Origin: Gp6-AA40 sp035263125
GTDB lineage: Bacteria > Acidobacteriota > Vicinamibacteria > Vicinamibacterales > UBA2999
Reading direction: 5' to 3'
Length of the DNA: 64,000 nucleotides
Assembly (NCBI GenBank): GCA_035263125.1
Contig: DATFRP010000359.1
Span: 31,986-95,985, forward strand
Shown: in pieces, positions 55,402 to 63,188 of the stretch
Layout of the letters: the number at the start of each line of letters is the position of its first letter
Position numbering within the stretch: the stretch's first letter is position 1
Made by a program: the position numbers and the translations under genes
Notes under the pieces: generated by a model
The model's database searches: none
The model's input: the letters and a program-made list of their open reading frames with translations, nothing else
What the model was told of the DNA's origin: nothing

Positions 55402-56300
55402 CCCAGACGAACATCTCGCGCGTCGGCATCGTCGCCAAGCGAGGTCTGCTTGCCGCCGCCGATCACCTCGAAAAGCTCGGCGACTGGCTGAAGAACAGAA
55501 ACATCCAGCCGGTGTTCGAGTTGGAGACCGCCAGGCTGGCGCGGCTGAACGCCGACGCGTCCACCCACACGCGCGACGACCTTCCGAAAGCCGTCGATCT
55601 GATCGTCGTCATGGGCGGCGATGGGACGCTCCTTGGCATGGCGACGCGCACCGCACAGTCCGGGCGCGACATCCCGATCCTCGGCGTCAATTTCGGCAGC
55701 CTCGGCTTCCTGACGGAAACGCGGATCGACGAGCTCTATCAGGTGCTCGAATCCGCAGTCGACGGCACGGCCGCGATCGACGAGCGCGCAATGCTTGCTG
55801 CCGATGCCTACCGCGCGCGCGAACACTTCGACGCGCGCATCGTGCTGAACGACGTCGTGTTCACGAAGGCGGCGCTCTCGCGCATCATCGAGCTCTCGAT
55901 CTCGGTCGGCAGCGGGCTGGTGACGAAGGTGAAGGCGGACGGCCTCATCATCGCGAGCGCCACGGGATCCACCGCTTACAATCTGGCCGCCGGCGGTCCG
56001 ATCGTGCATCCGCGCGCGAACGCGATCGCGCTGACGCCGATCGCTCCGCATACGCTCACCAACCGGCCCATCATCATCCCGAGCAGCGAAGTGATCGAGG
56101 TGCGTCCTCAGGTGCAGGGAACCCTCGACGAGATCTTCGTCACGTATGACGGGCAGTCCGGGTATCCGTTGCAGGAAGGCGACGTCGTGCGCGTGCGGAC
56201 GTCGGAGCGTACACTGCGGTTGATCAAGGCGCCCACGCGCAGCTACTTCGAGTTGCTGCGCGAGAAGCTGAAGTGGGGCGAGCGAGGGGGACGGGAATGA
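55398..56300 (+). CDS. nadK: NAD kinase
   Basis: 300 residues. Diacylglycerol-kinase-like fold: VVMGGDGTLLGMATR (GGDGT), ILGVNFGSLGFLTE, and KADGLIIASATGSTAYNLAAGGPIVHP. Uses ATP (or polyphosphate) to make NADP. Cytoplasmic. Overlaps the MBL gene by ATGA. Confidence 0.97.
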   Translation: MTQTNISRVGIVAKRGLLAAADHLEKLGDWLKNRNIQPVFELETARLARLNADASTHTRDDLPKAVDLIVVMGGDGTLLGMATRTAQSGRDIPILGVNFGSLGFLTETRIDELYQVLESAVDGTAAIDERAMLAADAYRAREHFDARIVLNDVVFTKAALSRIIELSISVGSGLVTKVKADGLIIASATGSTAYNLAAGGPIVHPRANAIALTPIAPHTLTNRPIIIPSSEVIEVRPQVQGTLDEIFVTYDGQSGYPLQEGDVVRVRTSERTLRLIKAPTRSYFELLREKLKWGERGGRE

Positions 56301-57145
56301 GTCGCACGCTAGCGGTCGTATTCGTACTGCTCGCCGTGAGCGCGGCGGCAGTGGTCTCGGCACGGCAGAAGCCTGCCGCCGTGAAGAGCCTGCGCCTGTA
56401 CATTTTCGATAACGGCGTGATCAAAGGGCTCGATCCGAAGTTGTTCAACTTCACACGCGAGGAGCTGAAGGAGGTCGATTTCCGCAACACGTCGTATCTG
56501 ATCGTGCATCCCAGAGGCACGTTCGTGTTCGACAGCGGCGGCATCCCCGACAGGCAGTTCAAGGGCGACGAACCAGCGAGCGAGGGTGTGATGTCAGCCA
56601 CCAGGCGGCTGCTCCCTCAGTTGAAGGAGGCCGGCTACACACCAGCCGACATCACCTACTTCGCCATGTCGCATTACCACTCGGACCACACCGCCAACGC
56701 CAACGCGTTCGCCGGTTCGACCTGGATCGTCCAGAAGGCCGAACGCGACTTCATGTTCTCCGAGAAGCCGCAGGGCATCATCCAGCCGCAGACGTACAGC
56801 GCACTCGAGACGGCGAAGACCAAGCTGCTCGTCAACGAAGACTTCGACGTGTTCGGCGACGGTACCGTCGTCGTCAAGTCCGCGCCAGGCCACACGCCGG
56901 GACACCAGGTGCTCTTCGTGAAGCTCGCGAAGACAGGTCCGGTGTTGCTCGCTGGCGATCTGTATCACTACCCGGAGGAACGCACGACCGGCCGCGTTCC
57001 GACATTCGAGTTCAACGCCGAGCAGTCGAAGACGTCGCGCCAGAAGATGGAAGCGTTCGTGAAACAGTCGAAGGCGCAGCTGTGGATCGAGCACGACATC
57101 GCCACGCACGCCAAGCTGCCACTGCCGCCCAAATTCCTGGACTAG
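56297..57145 (+). CDS. metallo-beta-lactamase-fold hydrolase, exported
   Basis: 282 residues from ATG 56297 overlapping nadK. Signal peptide SRTLAVVFVLLAVSAAAVVSA. MBL motif SHYHSDHTANANAF (HxHxDH), further ligands in PGHTPGH, LAGDLYHYPEE and IEHDIATH. Resembles N-acyl-homoserine lactonases of the AiiA/AttM type by motif and by the N-terminal YIFDNG segment, but the signal peptide is unusual for those. It could also be a general lactonase. Confidence 0.86.
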   Translation: MSRTLAVVFVLLAVSAAAVVSARQKPAAVKSLRLYIFDNGVIKGLDPKLFNFTREELKEVDFRNTSYLIVHPRGTFVFDSGGIPDRQFKGDEPASEGVMSATRRLLPQLKEAGYTPADITYFAMSHYHSDHTANANAFAGSTWIVQKAERDFMFSEKPQGIIQPQTYSALETAKTKLLVNEDFDVFGDGTVVVKSAPGHTPGHQVLFVKLAKTGPVLLAGDLYHYPEERTTGRVPTFEFNAEQSKTSRQKMEAFVKQSKAQLWIEHDIATHAKLPLPPKFLD

Positions 57146-57167
57146 TGGTGCGTACCTCGCGAAGGGT

Positions 57168-58262
57168 CTACCCCCTCTTGCCTGATTTCTGAGGCTGCGC
57201 CGGCCCTTTGCTTCCCGCCTCCCTGGCCCTTCGGAAGTACTCCACCTGATACTTGTAAACGTTCGCGTTGTGCTCGGTCAGTGTCTCCGCGAAGACATGC
57301 GTGCCGTCGTTGCGGCTGACGAAGTAGAGATAGGGCACATCCGCGGGCGTCAGCGCAGCTTCGAGCGAGGCGCGGCCTGGTGAGGCGATCGGTCCGGGCG
57401 GAAGCCCCGGGTATCGATATGTGTTGTATGGCGAATCGATGCTCAGATCAGCCTTTCTGATATTGCCGTCGTACCGGCCGGCCTTGACAAGTGCGTAAAC
57501 GACCGTGGGGTCGGCCTGCATGCCCATGCCCTGCTTCATGCGGTTGGCGTAGACCGCGGCTACAACCGGGCGCTCTTCGGACTTGGCCGTCTCCTTCTCG
57601 ACGAGCGATGCGAGCGTGACCACCTGACGCAGGGTCAGACCCTGGGCCAACTCGCGATCTCTGAGCACCTCACCGTAGGTCGTCCGGAACCGCTCCACCA
57701 TGAGCTCAACGATGTGGCTTGCCGGGGTTGTGCGCGGCAGGGCGTAGGTTTCCGGGAAGAGATACCCCTCGAGATCCCTGGCCTTCGGATCGAGATCGTT
57801 GATGAGCGCCGCATTGCTGGCGGCCGCCACGAACTCCTTCGCGCGCCCGAAGCCATGTTCTTCGTAGAGGGCAGCCATTTCGCGGATCGTCAGCCCCTCG
57901 GGAAATGTGAGCCGGCGCGTGTAGACGTCGCCGGTGGCCATCTTCTCGACGACAGCCAGCGGGGTCATGGGTTGATCGAAGCGATACTCGCCCGCCTTCA
58001 GCGAGCGCGATCGCCCGCTCCACCACAGTGCAGCGCGCAGCGTGACCTCGTCGGAGACCACGCCTGATTCGATCAGGCGGCGGCGGATCTCTGCGGCGCC
58101 TGCCCCCTGCGGAATGTCGACGAACTGCTCGGCACCCTCGTAACCCTTGTACGGCTGATGCATCCGGCCCCACACGGTATCGGTGAACAGCGCCGCTCCG
58201 CCGCCGACGACGAGAACGATCACGATGAGAACGAGGAACGCCTTCGCTGCCCTACCGGCCAT
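57168..58262 (-). CDS. mltG: endolytic peptidoglycan transglycosylase MltG
   Basis: 364 residues from ATG 58262 (MAGRAAKAFLVLIVIVLVVGGGAALF), with one N-terminal membrane anchor and a YceG domain: DIPQGAGAAEIRRRLIESGVV, LTFPEGLTIREMAALYEEHGFG, DLEGYLFPETYAL, LASLVEKETAKSEERPVVAAVYANRMKQGMGMQADPTVVYAL (catalytic Glu in VEKET). Cuts nascent glycan strands. Overlaps ruvX by 11 bases. Confidence 0.96.
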   Translation of the reverse strand: MAGRAAKAFLVLIVIVLVVGGGAALFTDTVWGRMHQPYKGYEGAEQFVDIPQGAGAAEIRRRLIESGVVSDEVTLRAALWWSGRSRSLKAGEYRFDQPMTPLAVVEKMATGDVYTRRLTFPEGLTIREMAALYEEHGFGRAKEFVAAASNAALINDLDPKARDLEGYLFPETYALPRTTPASHIVELMVERFRTTYGEVLRDRELAQGLTLRQVVTLASLVEKETAKSEERPVVAAVYANRMKQGMGMQADPTVVYALVKAGRYDGNIRKADLSIDSPYNTYRYPGLPPGPIASPGRASLEAALTPADVPYLYFVSRNDGTHVFAETLTEHNANVYKYQVEYFRRAREAGSKGPAQPQKSGKRG

Positions 58263-58680
58263 CGAGATACTCCTGGAGGATGATCGCCGCCGCCGCCGCA
58301 TCGAGCCGCTCCTTTCGCGCGCGCCAGTCCTTCTCGCGGATCGCGAGTCGGCTCTCGGCCTCGCGGCTGGTCAGACGTTCGTCCTGAAGGACCACCGGAA
58401 GATCTGTGCGCGCCCGAAGGCGGGCGGCGAACGCTTCGACACGGGGGGTCATGTAACTCGGCGATCCATCAAGATGACGTGGCAGGCCGACCACGAGCGT
58501 CTCGAGGCTGTCCTCTTCCGCAGCAAGCCGGGCCACTTCGGATGCGGCGCGGTCGAGCGCGTCGCCGTCGAGACCGGACGTCCTCAGCACGCCGACCGGG
58601 CGCGCGAGCGTGCCGGTCGCATCACTCACCGCCACCCCGATCCGGCGATCACCGACGTCGAACGCCGCGATCCGGCCCAC
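58252..58680 (-). CDS. ruvX: Holliday junction resolvase-like YqgF/RuvX
   Basis: 142 residues from GTG 58680 (GRIAAFDVGDRRIGVAVSD), the standard RNase-H-like start; the in-frame extension to 58719 has no homology. LVVGLPRHLDGSPSYMTPRVEAFAARL, LQDERLTSREAESRL and DAAAAAIILQEYLDGR are all family blocks including the active-site Asp/Glu. Processes pre-16S rRNA 5' ends in E. coli. Confidence 0.95.
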   Translation of the reverse strand: MGRIAAFDVGDRRIGVAVSDATGTLARPVGVLRTSGLDGDALDRAASEVARLAAEEDSLETLVVGLPRHLDGSPSYMTPRVEAFAARLRARTDLPVVLQDERLTSREAESRLAIREKDWRARKERLDAAAAAIILQEYLDGR

Positions 58681-58780
58681 CGTACAATTCTCGCACTCCC
58701 ACCACTGTACAGATGTCACGCCGCTTCACGTTCTCGCTCTCGTGTCTCATGCATGGGTCTGTTGTCCATGTACACACGCA

Positions 58781-59038
58781 CGGGAGCTGCAGAAGGAAGA
58801 CGAGGCTCGACAGGCCAAGGTCACCGCCGAGCGCGCTGTCGCCACGCGAGGGGAGCTCATCGCACAGATCGACACGCGGCGACCTCGCCGCAAGATATGT
58901 TGGCGAACTGGCGCCAACAACTACTCGTACCGCTATCTCGATCTCGCGTCGACGAGCCTGAAACAAGGCGATCGTGTCGAAAGCGGCGTTGAGCTGGGCC
59001 GGTTCGGGATGACCTCCGCGGGCCCCGTTACACTGTAA
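58781..59038 (+). pseudogene. remnant of an EnvC/M23-type murein hydrolase activator
   Basis: Coiled-coil fragment RELQKEDEARQAKVTAERAVATRGELIAQIDTRR, continued out of frame as DLAARYVGELA (from 58880), and then, back in frame, NNYSYRYLDLASTSLKQGDRVESGVELGRFGMTSAGPVTL and a stop. The first part matches the EnvC coiled coil and its end before the peptidase; the last part matches the end of the M23 domain (YLASVSVKxGDRVxxGxxLGxVG). The M23 catalytic segment (HxxxD, HxH) and the N-terminus are deleted. In many diderms the intact gene sits directly before an S41 protease, as here. Confidence 0.65.
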
Positions 59039-59105
59039 ATGCGGATCGACGGTAAAACGGTCGATCCCGTACAATAGTTGAAGCCTCGTTAAGGCTCGGT
59101 CTCGT

Positions 59106-59128
59106 AGGGCCGCGTTTAGGCGGCCCAT
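59106..59128. repeat. GGCCGC hairpin upstream of the S41 gene
   Basis: GTAGGGCCGCGTTTAGGCGGCCC folds with a short loop and lies about 16 bases before the S41 ATG, between the ribosome site region and the envC remnant. It resembles the GGCCGCC hairpin at 36326-36358 in design. Confidence 0.55.
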
Positions 59129-59143
59129 CAGGGAGTCCTCTAC

Positions 59144-60316
59144 ATGACTTCTCGCACGCGCGTTTGGGTTCTCGCCGTCTCGGTGCCGGTCATCATCTTC
59201 GCCGTGGTCGGGGGGTACCTGGGCCAGGTCATGGCCAAGGACGACACGTATCAACACCTTCGGGTCTTCGATGATGTCGTCGCCCACGTCGTGAACAACT
59301 ACGTGGAAGAGGTCGACATCAAGCAGGCGATGCGAGGTGCGATGCGAGGCCTTACCGAAGCGCTCGATGCTGACAGCGCCTACCTGACACCCGACCTGGT
59401 CAAGGCGTACGAGGGCAACAACAACCCGGGGCCAGCGGATATCGGCGTGGAGCTGACCCGCCAGTATTACCTCCGCGTTGTATCGGCTCGCGATGGATCG
59501 CCGGCCGCGAAAGCCGGTTTGCGCACAGGCGACTTCATCCGCGCGATCGACAAGCGGCCAACCCGCGACATCTCGGTCTATGAAGGCGCCCGTCTGCTGC
59601 GCGGTGCAGTCGGTTCGAAGGTCGCCCTCCTCGTCATCCGCGGCAATGCGGCCGACCCTCACGAGGTCACGGTCGTGCGTGAGCGCACCGCCGGGCCCGA
59701 TCTGACGACCCGCATGGCCAATGCGAACACCGGGTACGTTCGTCTGGTCGAATTCACGAAAGACACGCCGGCCCATCTCCGCCAGGCGTTCGAAGCGCTC
59801 GCCAAGACCGGCGCGGCCCGTTACATCGTCGACCTGCGGGGAACGGCTCGTGGTGATCTCGACGATGGCATTTCGACGGCGCGGTTGTTCGTATCGAGCG
59901 GCACGCTCGCCGTGCGGCAGACGAAGACGCAGAAGGAAACGATCGCCGCGCAGTCATCGGACGGGAGCCTCGTCGCTCCGATCGTGCTGCTCGTCGATCA
60001 GGGCACCGCCGCGGCCGCGGAAATGTTCGCGTCAGCGCTCAGTGGCAACCATCGCGCCGAACTCGTCGGCGAGCGCACGCTTGGACGCGCCGCGCGGCAG
60101 CAGTTGGTCAAACTGCCGGACGGCAGTGGCCTGCTCCTCTCGTCGATTCGATATCTCACGCCAACGAGCACCGGCATTCACGAGCGCGGGCTCGCACCGG
60201 ACGTCGAAGTCGAACAACCGGACGTCGAGTTCGGCGCCGCGCCTCCCGCGAAAGATCCGACGCTCGACAAAGCGATCGAGCGTCTCACAGAGAAGACCGA
60301 GAAGAAAGCCGCATAG
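59144..60316 (+). CDS. S41 peptidase-like protein, catalytic residues replaced
   Basis: 390 residues with N-terminal membrane/signal segment (RVWVLAVSVPVIIFAVVGGYLG), N-terminal helical part to 85, PDZ at about 95-180 (ADIGVELTR...VVSARDGSPAAKAGLRTGDFIRAID) and the S41 core. In CtpA/Tsp the catalytic block is xSASASE, then Asp 8 later, then Lys in GExTFGKG. Here it is GTAAAAEMFASALSGNHRAELVGERTLGRAAR: Ser (E. coli Tsp 430) is Ala, Asp (441) is Gly, Lys (455) is Arg. It should be inactive as a protease and may bind substrate via PDZ. HU and an envC remnant are its neighbours. Confidence 0.85.
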   Translation: MTSRTRVWVLAVSVPVIIFAVVGGYLGQVMAKDDTYQHLRVFDDVVAHVVNNYVEEVDIKQAMRGAMRGLTEALDADSAYLTPDLVKAYEGNNNPGPADIGVELTRQYYLRVVSARDGSPAAKAGLRTGDFIRAIDKRPTRDISVYEGARLLRGAVGSKVALLVIRGNAADPHEVTVVRERTAGPDLTTRMANANTGYVRLVEFTKDTPAHLRQAFEALAKTGAARYIVDLRGTARGDLDDGISTARLFVSSGTLAVRQTKTQKETIAAQSSDGSLVAPIVLLVDQGTAAAAEMFASALSGNHRAELVGERTLGRAARQQLVKLPDGSGLLLSSIRYLTPTSTGIHERGLAPDVEVEQPDVEFGAAPPAKDPTLDKAIERLTEKTEKKAA

Positions 60317-60371
60317 CGATCGTCACTCTGATCGATCGCCCGCGGAAGGCCCGAAAAATCGTGCTTTCCCG

Positions 60372-60400
60372 TTGACACCTCCTGTGTCGTCGCGTATAAC
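60372..60400 (+). promoter_or_regulatory. sigma-70 promoter of the HU gene
   Basis: TTGACA (60372-60377), a 17-base spacer and TATAAC (60395-60400), a near-consensus promoter ending 60 bases before the HU ATG. Start site expected near 60407. It lies in the spacer after the S41 gene. Confidence 0.75.
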
Positions 60401-60459
60401 CGCATGCCAACACGTGCATGTGTTGGGCGAGCGAGTGACGTGCGCGAAGAGGAGATCTC

Positions 60460-60732
60460 ATGAACAAGCAGGAACTGATCGCCAAGGTCGCCAAGGACAC
60501 TGGATCGTCCAAGGCGGGAGCTGCGGCCGCAGTCGATTCGTTGATCGACGGCATCACGAAATCGCTGAAGAAGGGTGACTCGATCACCTTCGTCGGGTTC
60601 GGCACGTTCAAGACCGCGCAGCGGAAAGCGCGTACCGCGCGCAATCCGCAGACTGGTGAGGCCATCAAGATCCCCAAGAGACGCGTCGTCCGCTTCAGCG
60701 CCGGCAAGGCTCTGAAAGATCTCGTGCGCTAG
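60460..60732 (+). CDS. HU-family DNA-binding protein
   Basis: 90 residues, AGAGGAGA ribosome site. MNKQELIAKVAKDTGSSKAGAAAAVDSLIDGITKSLKKGDSITFVGFGTFK and the arm ARTARNPQTGEAIKIPKRRVVRFSAGKALKDLV are standard HU. Nucleoid architecture and DNA bending. Its own promoter is at 60372-60400. Confidence 0.97.
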   Translation: MNKQELIAKVAKDTGSSKAGAAAAVDSLIDGITKSLKKGDSITFVGFGTFKTAQRKARTARNPQTGEAIKIPKRRVVRFSAGKALKDLVR

Positions 60733-60747
60733 CGCGCTTCGCGCGTA

Positions 60748-60813
60748 AGTCAAAGGTCAAAACGCAAAGGTCAAAGGTGAGTCTTCTCTTCGCTCGACTT
60801 TGACCTTGCCTAC
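60748..60813. repeat. GTCAAAGG inverted repeat without a gene
   Basis: AAGTCAAAGGTCAAAACGCAAAGGTCAAAGG followed after 17 bases by CGACTTTGACCTTGCC: the same words as the arms of the four-helix-bundle cassette, but only a short loop lies between them. It follows the HU stop by 15 bases. Confidence 0.75.
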
Positions 60814-60889
60814 TGTCTGATGCCTGTTCCTCCTGCCGTGGACTGCTTTTCCCTCTGTCACCTGCCCGCTAACCCCTTCAGGCTTCTGT

Positions 60890-60895
60890 TATACT
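60890..60895 (+). promoter_or_regulatory. probable -10 box of tRNA-Val
   Basis: TATACT about 32 bases upstream of the tRNA 5' end, within TTATACTGATCG. No convincing -35 box is found at the usual distance. Confidence 0.4.
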
Positions 60896-60926
60896 GATCG
60901 TTTCTAGGCCTGATCTCGCGAGATAC

Positions 60927-61003
60927 AGGCGCGTAGCTCAGTTGGTTAGAGCGCCTCCCTGACACGGAGGAGGTCAGTGGTTCGAGTCCACCCGCGCCTA
61001 CCA
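60927..61003 (+). tRNA. tRNA-Val (GAC)
   Basis: 77 bases with encoded CCA. Acceptor stem AGGCGCG/CGCGCCT, D arm GCTC...GAGC, anticodon stem CCTCC/GGAGG with loop CTGACAC (anticodon GAC, reading GUC/GUU valine codons), variable AGGTC, T arm with GGTTCGAGTCC. The outermost T-stem position is an A-C mismatch; otherwise all stems pair. Confidence 0.96.
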
Positions 61004-61017
61004 GCCTTCGCTCACGC

Positions 61018-61205
61018 GAGCAATGCCGAAGCGTGAGCTTCGGCTAGGCGAGCCAGCCGTAGGCTGTCTCGCCGAAGCCGCGGAGCGGCGAAGGCGGTCT
61101 ACTCGCTCATGGCGGCCGCCGCGTCTCAGGTGCTGATGCAAAGCATGAACGCTGCGCGAACCCAGACTCGCACGAGCGAAGCGAGTCCTGAGCGAGCGAA
61201 GCGAG
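61018..61205. repeat. hairpin and GAGCGAAGCGAGTC repeats between tRNA-Val and thrS
   Basis: 190-base spacer with several hairpins: CCGAAGC/GCTTCGG, GGCGAGCCAGCC/GGCTGTCTCGCC and GAAGCCGC/GCGGCGAAGG, then two copies of GAGCGAAGCGAGTC (61176-61189 and 61194-61207), the second ending 5 bases before the thrS ATG. Part of it may act as the thrS leader. No T-box structure is recognised. Confidence 0.6.
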
Positions 61206-61212
61206 TCGAAGG

Positions 61213-63171
61213 ATGAGTCAAGTCACGATCACGCTTCCCGACGGATCCACGCGAAGTGTCGCTGCGGGCACCCCTGTCAACGACGTTGCGTTCGCGATCT
61301 CGCCTGGACTGGCGAAGGCGGCGTTGGCCGCGGTCGTTGACGATCGGTTCGTCGACCTGACCTATCCCCTGACCGCCGATGCGCGGCTCAAGATCCTGAC
61401 GTCGAAGAGCCCGGACGCGCTGATGGTGTATCGCCACAGCACGGCGCATCTGCTTGCCGCGGCGGTGACGAATCTCTTTCCGGCTGTCCAGTGCGGAATA
61501 GGGCCACCGACCGACGAAGGCTTCTTCTACGACTTCGTCGTCCCGCGCCCGTTCGTACCCGAAGATCTCGACGCCATCGAGAAGAAGATGCGTGAGCTTG
61601 CCGATCAGGATCTCGTGTTCGAGCGGCAGATGTGGCCGCGCGACGACGCGCGGCGCTTCTTCGGCGCGCGCGGAGAACCGCTGAAGGTGCAGCTGATCGA
61701 CGAGAAGACCGCAGGTCAGTCCGAAGTCTCCTGCTACACGATCAAGGACAAGGAGACCTTCATCGATTTCTGCGTCGGACCGCACGTCCCTTCGACGGGC
61801 AAGCTCAAGGCCTTCAAGCTGCTGACTACGTCGAACGCCTATTGGAAGGGCGACGCGCGGAATCAGCCGATGCAGCGCGTGTACGGCACGGCGTTCTTCT
61901 CCGACAAGGAGCTGCAGGATTACCTGCACCGGCTCGAGGAAGCGAAGAAGCGCGACCACCGAAAGATCGGGCGCGATCAACATCTCTTCATGTTCCATGC
62001 GTGGGCACCGGGTGCCCCGTTCTGGCTGCCGAAGGGCACGGTGCTCTACAACACGCTCGCGAACTACATGCGCAGTGTGCTCGTGCCGGCTGGGTACACA
62101 GAGGTCAAGGCCCCTATTGTCTTCAACAAAGCGCTGTGGGAGACGTCAGGGCACTGGCAGCACTACCGTCAGAACATGTTCCTCGTCGAGAGCGAAGGCG
62201 AAGAGATGGGCCTGAAGGCGATGAACTGCCCGGGCCATATGCTGATCTTCGGCAGCGAGACGCGCAGCTACCGGGATCTGCCGATTCGTTACCACGAGCA
62301 GACGCCGCTCCACCGCAACGAAGCCTCTGGCGTGCTCTCCGGCCTGACGCGTGTCCGTCAGTTCAGCCAGGACGATGGCCATTGCTTCGTGATGGAGTCG
62401 CAGATTGGCAACGAAGTCGAACATGTGTTGAGGCTGGTCCAGCGGGTGTATGCCGACTTCGGTTTGAAGCCCGAGATGAAGCTCTCGACGAGGCCGCCGG
62501 AATTCCTGGGCACTATCGAGCAGTGGAATCACGCGGAAGCGGAACTGAAACGTGCGCTCGACGCGGTCGGCGAGCCGTACATCCTGAACGAAGGGGACGG
62601 CGCCTTTTACGGGCCGAAGATCGACTTCGACGTCGTCGACGCCATCGGACGCAAGTGGCAGTGCGCCACGATTCAGCTCGACTACCAGATTCCCCAGCGA
62701 TTCGACCTGAAGTACATCGGGGCCGACAACGCCGAGCATCGCCCGGTTGTGATTCATCGCGCGATTTACGGCAGCTTCGAGCGGTTCATCGCGATGCTGA
62801 TCGAGCACTTCGCGGGGGCCTGGCCGCTGTGGCTGGCCCCGGTTCAGGTCGTGGTCATGCCCATCTCCGACCGCCATCGCGACTATGCGATCACGGTCCG
62901 GAATCGGCTGGCTGCCGCCGGGCTCCGGGTCGAACTCGACGATCGGCAGGAGAAGATTGGTTATAAGATCCGAGAGGCCCAGCTTCAGAAGATCCCGTAT
63001 ATGCTGGTGACCGGCGATCGCGAAGCCTCGGAGAACGCGGTTTCGGTGCGCAGTCGTTCGGCGGGAGACCTCGGGACGCGGCCGCTCGACACGTTCGTCG
63101 CAGACGCGCTCGAGGAAATTCGAACGAAGAGCATGGGTGGACCGCCGCCGGCAGAACAGAAGTCGGCGTAA
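61213..63171 (+). CDS. thrS: threonyl-tRNA synthetase
   Basis: 652 residues. TGS domain 1-64 (VTITLPDGSTRSVAAGTP), editing domain with HSTAHLLAAAV and the HxxxH motif, class II core: AMNCPGHMLIF (zinc Cys), RYHEQTPLHRNE (zinc His), VIHRAIYGSFERF (zinc His), and an anticodon-binding domain with VVVMPISDRHRDYA. Starts ATGAGTCAAGTC right after a repeat. Followed by infC and rpmI in the usual order. Confidence 0.98.
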   Translation: MSQVTITLPDGSTRSVAAGTPVNDVAFAISPGLAKAALAAVVDDRFVDLTYPLTADARLKILTSKSPDALMVYRHSTAHLLAAAVTNLFPAVQCGIGPPTDEGFFYDFVVPRPFVPEDLDAIEKKMRELADQDLVFERQMWPRDDARRFFGARGEPLKVQLIDEKTAGQSEVSCYTIKDKETFIDFCVGPHVPSTGKLKAFKLLTTSNAYWKGDARNQPMQRVYGTAFFSDKELQDYLHRLEEAKKRDHRKIGRDQHLFMFHAWAPGAPFWLPKGTVLYNTLANYMRSVLVPAGYTEVKAPIVFNKALWETSGHWQHYRQNMFLVESEGEEMGLKAMNCPGHMLIFGSETRSYRDLPIRYHEQTPLHRNEASGVLSGLTRVRQFSQDDGHCFVMESQIGNEVEHVLRLVQRVYADFGLKPEMKLSTRPPEFLGTIEQWNHAEAELKRALDAVGEPYILNEGDGAFYGPKIDFDVVDAIGRKWQCATIQLDYQIPQRFDLKYIGADNAEHRPVVIHRAIYGSFERFIAMLIEHFAGAWPLWLAPVQVVVMPISDRHRDYAITVRNRLAAAGLRVELDDRQEKIGYKIREAQLQKIPYMLVTGDREASENAVSVRSRSAGDLGTRPLDTFVADALEEIRTKSMGGPPPAEQKSA

Positions 63172-63188
63172 CAAACTCGGAGGACGTT

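Noticed and set aside
58610..58780. start of the envC-like frame
   Set aside because: The in-frame sequence before 58781 has no signal peptide or EnvC similarity and overlaps the ruvX promoter region.
61004..61212. T-box leader for thrS
   Set aside because: No T-box bulge sequence or specifier-loop arrangement was recognised.
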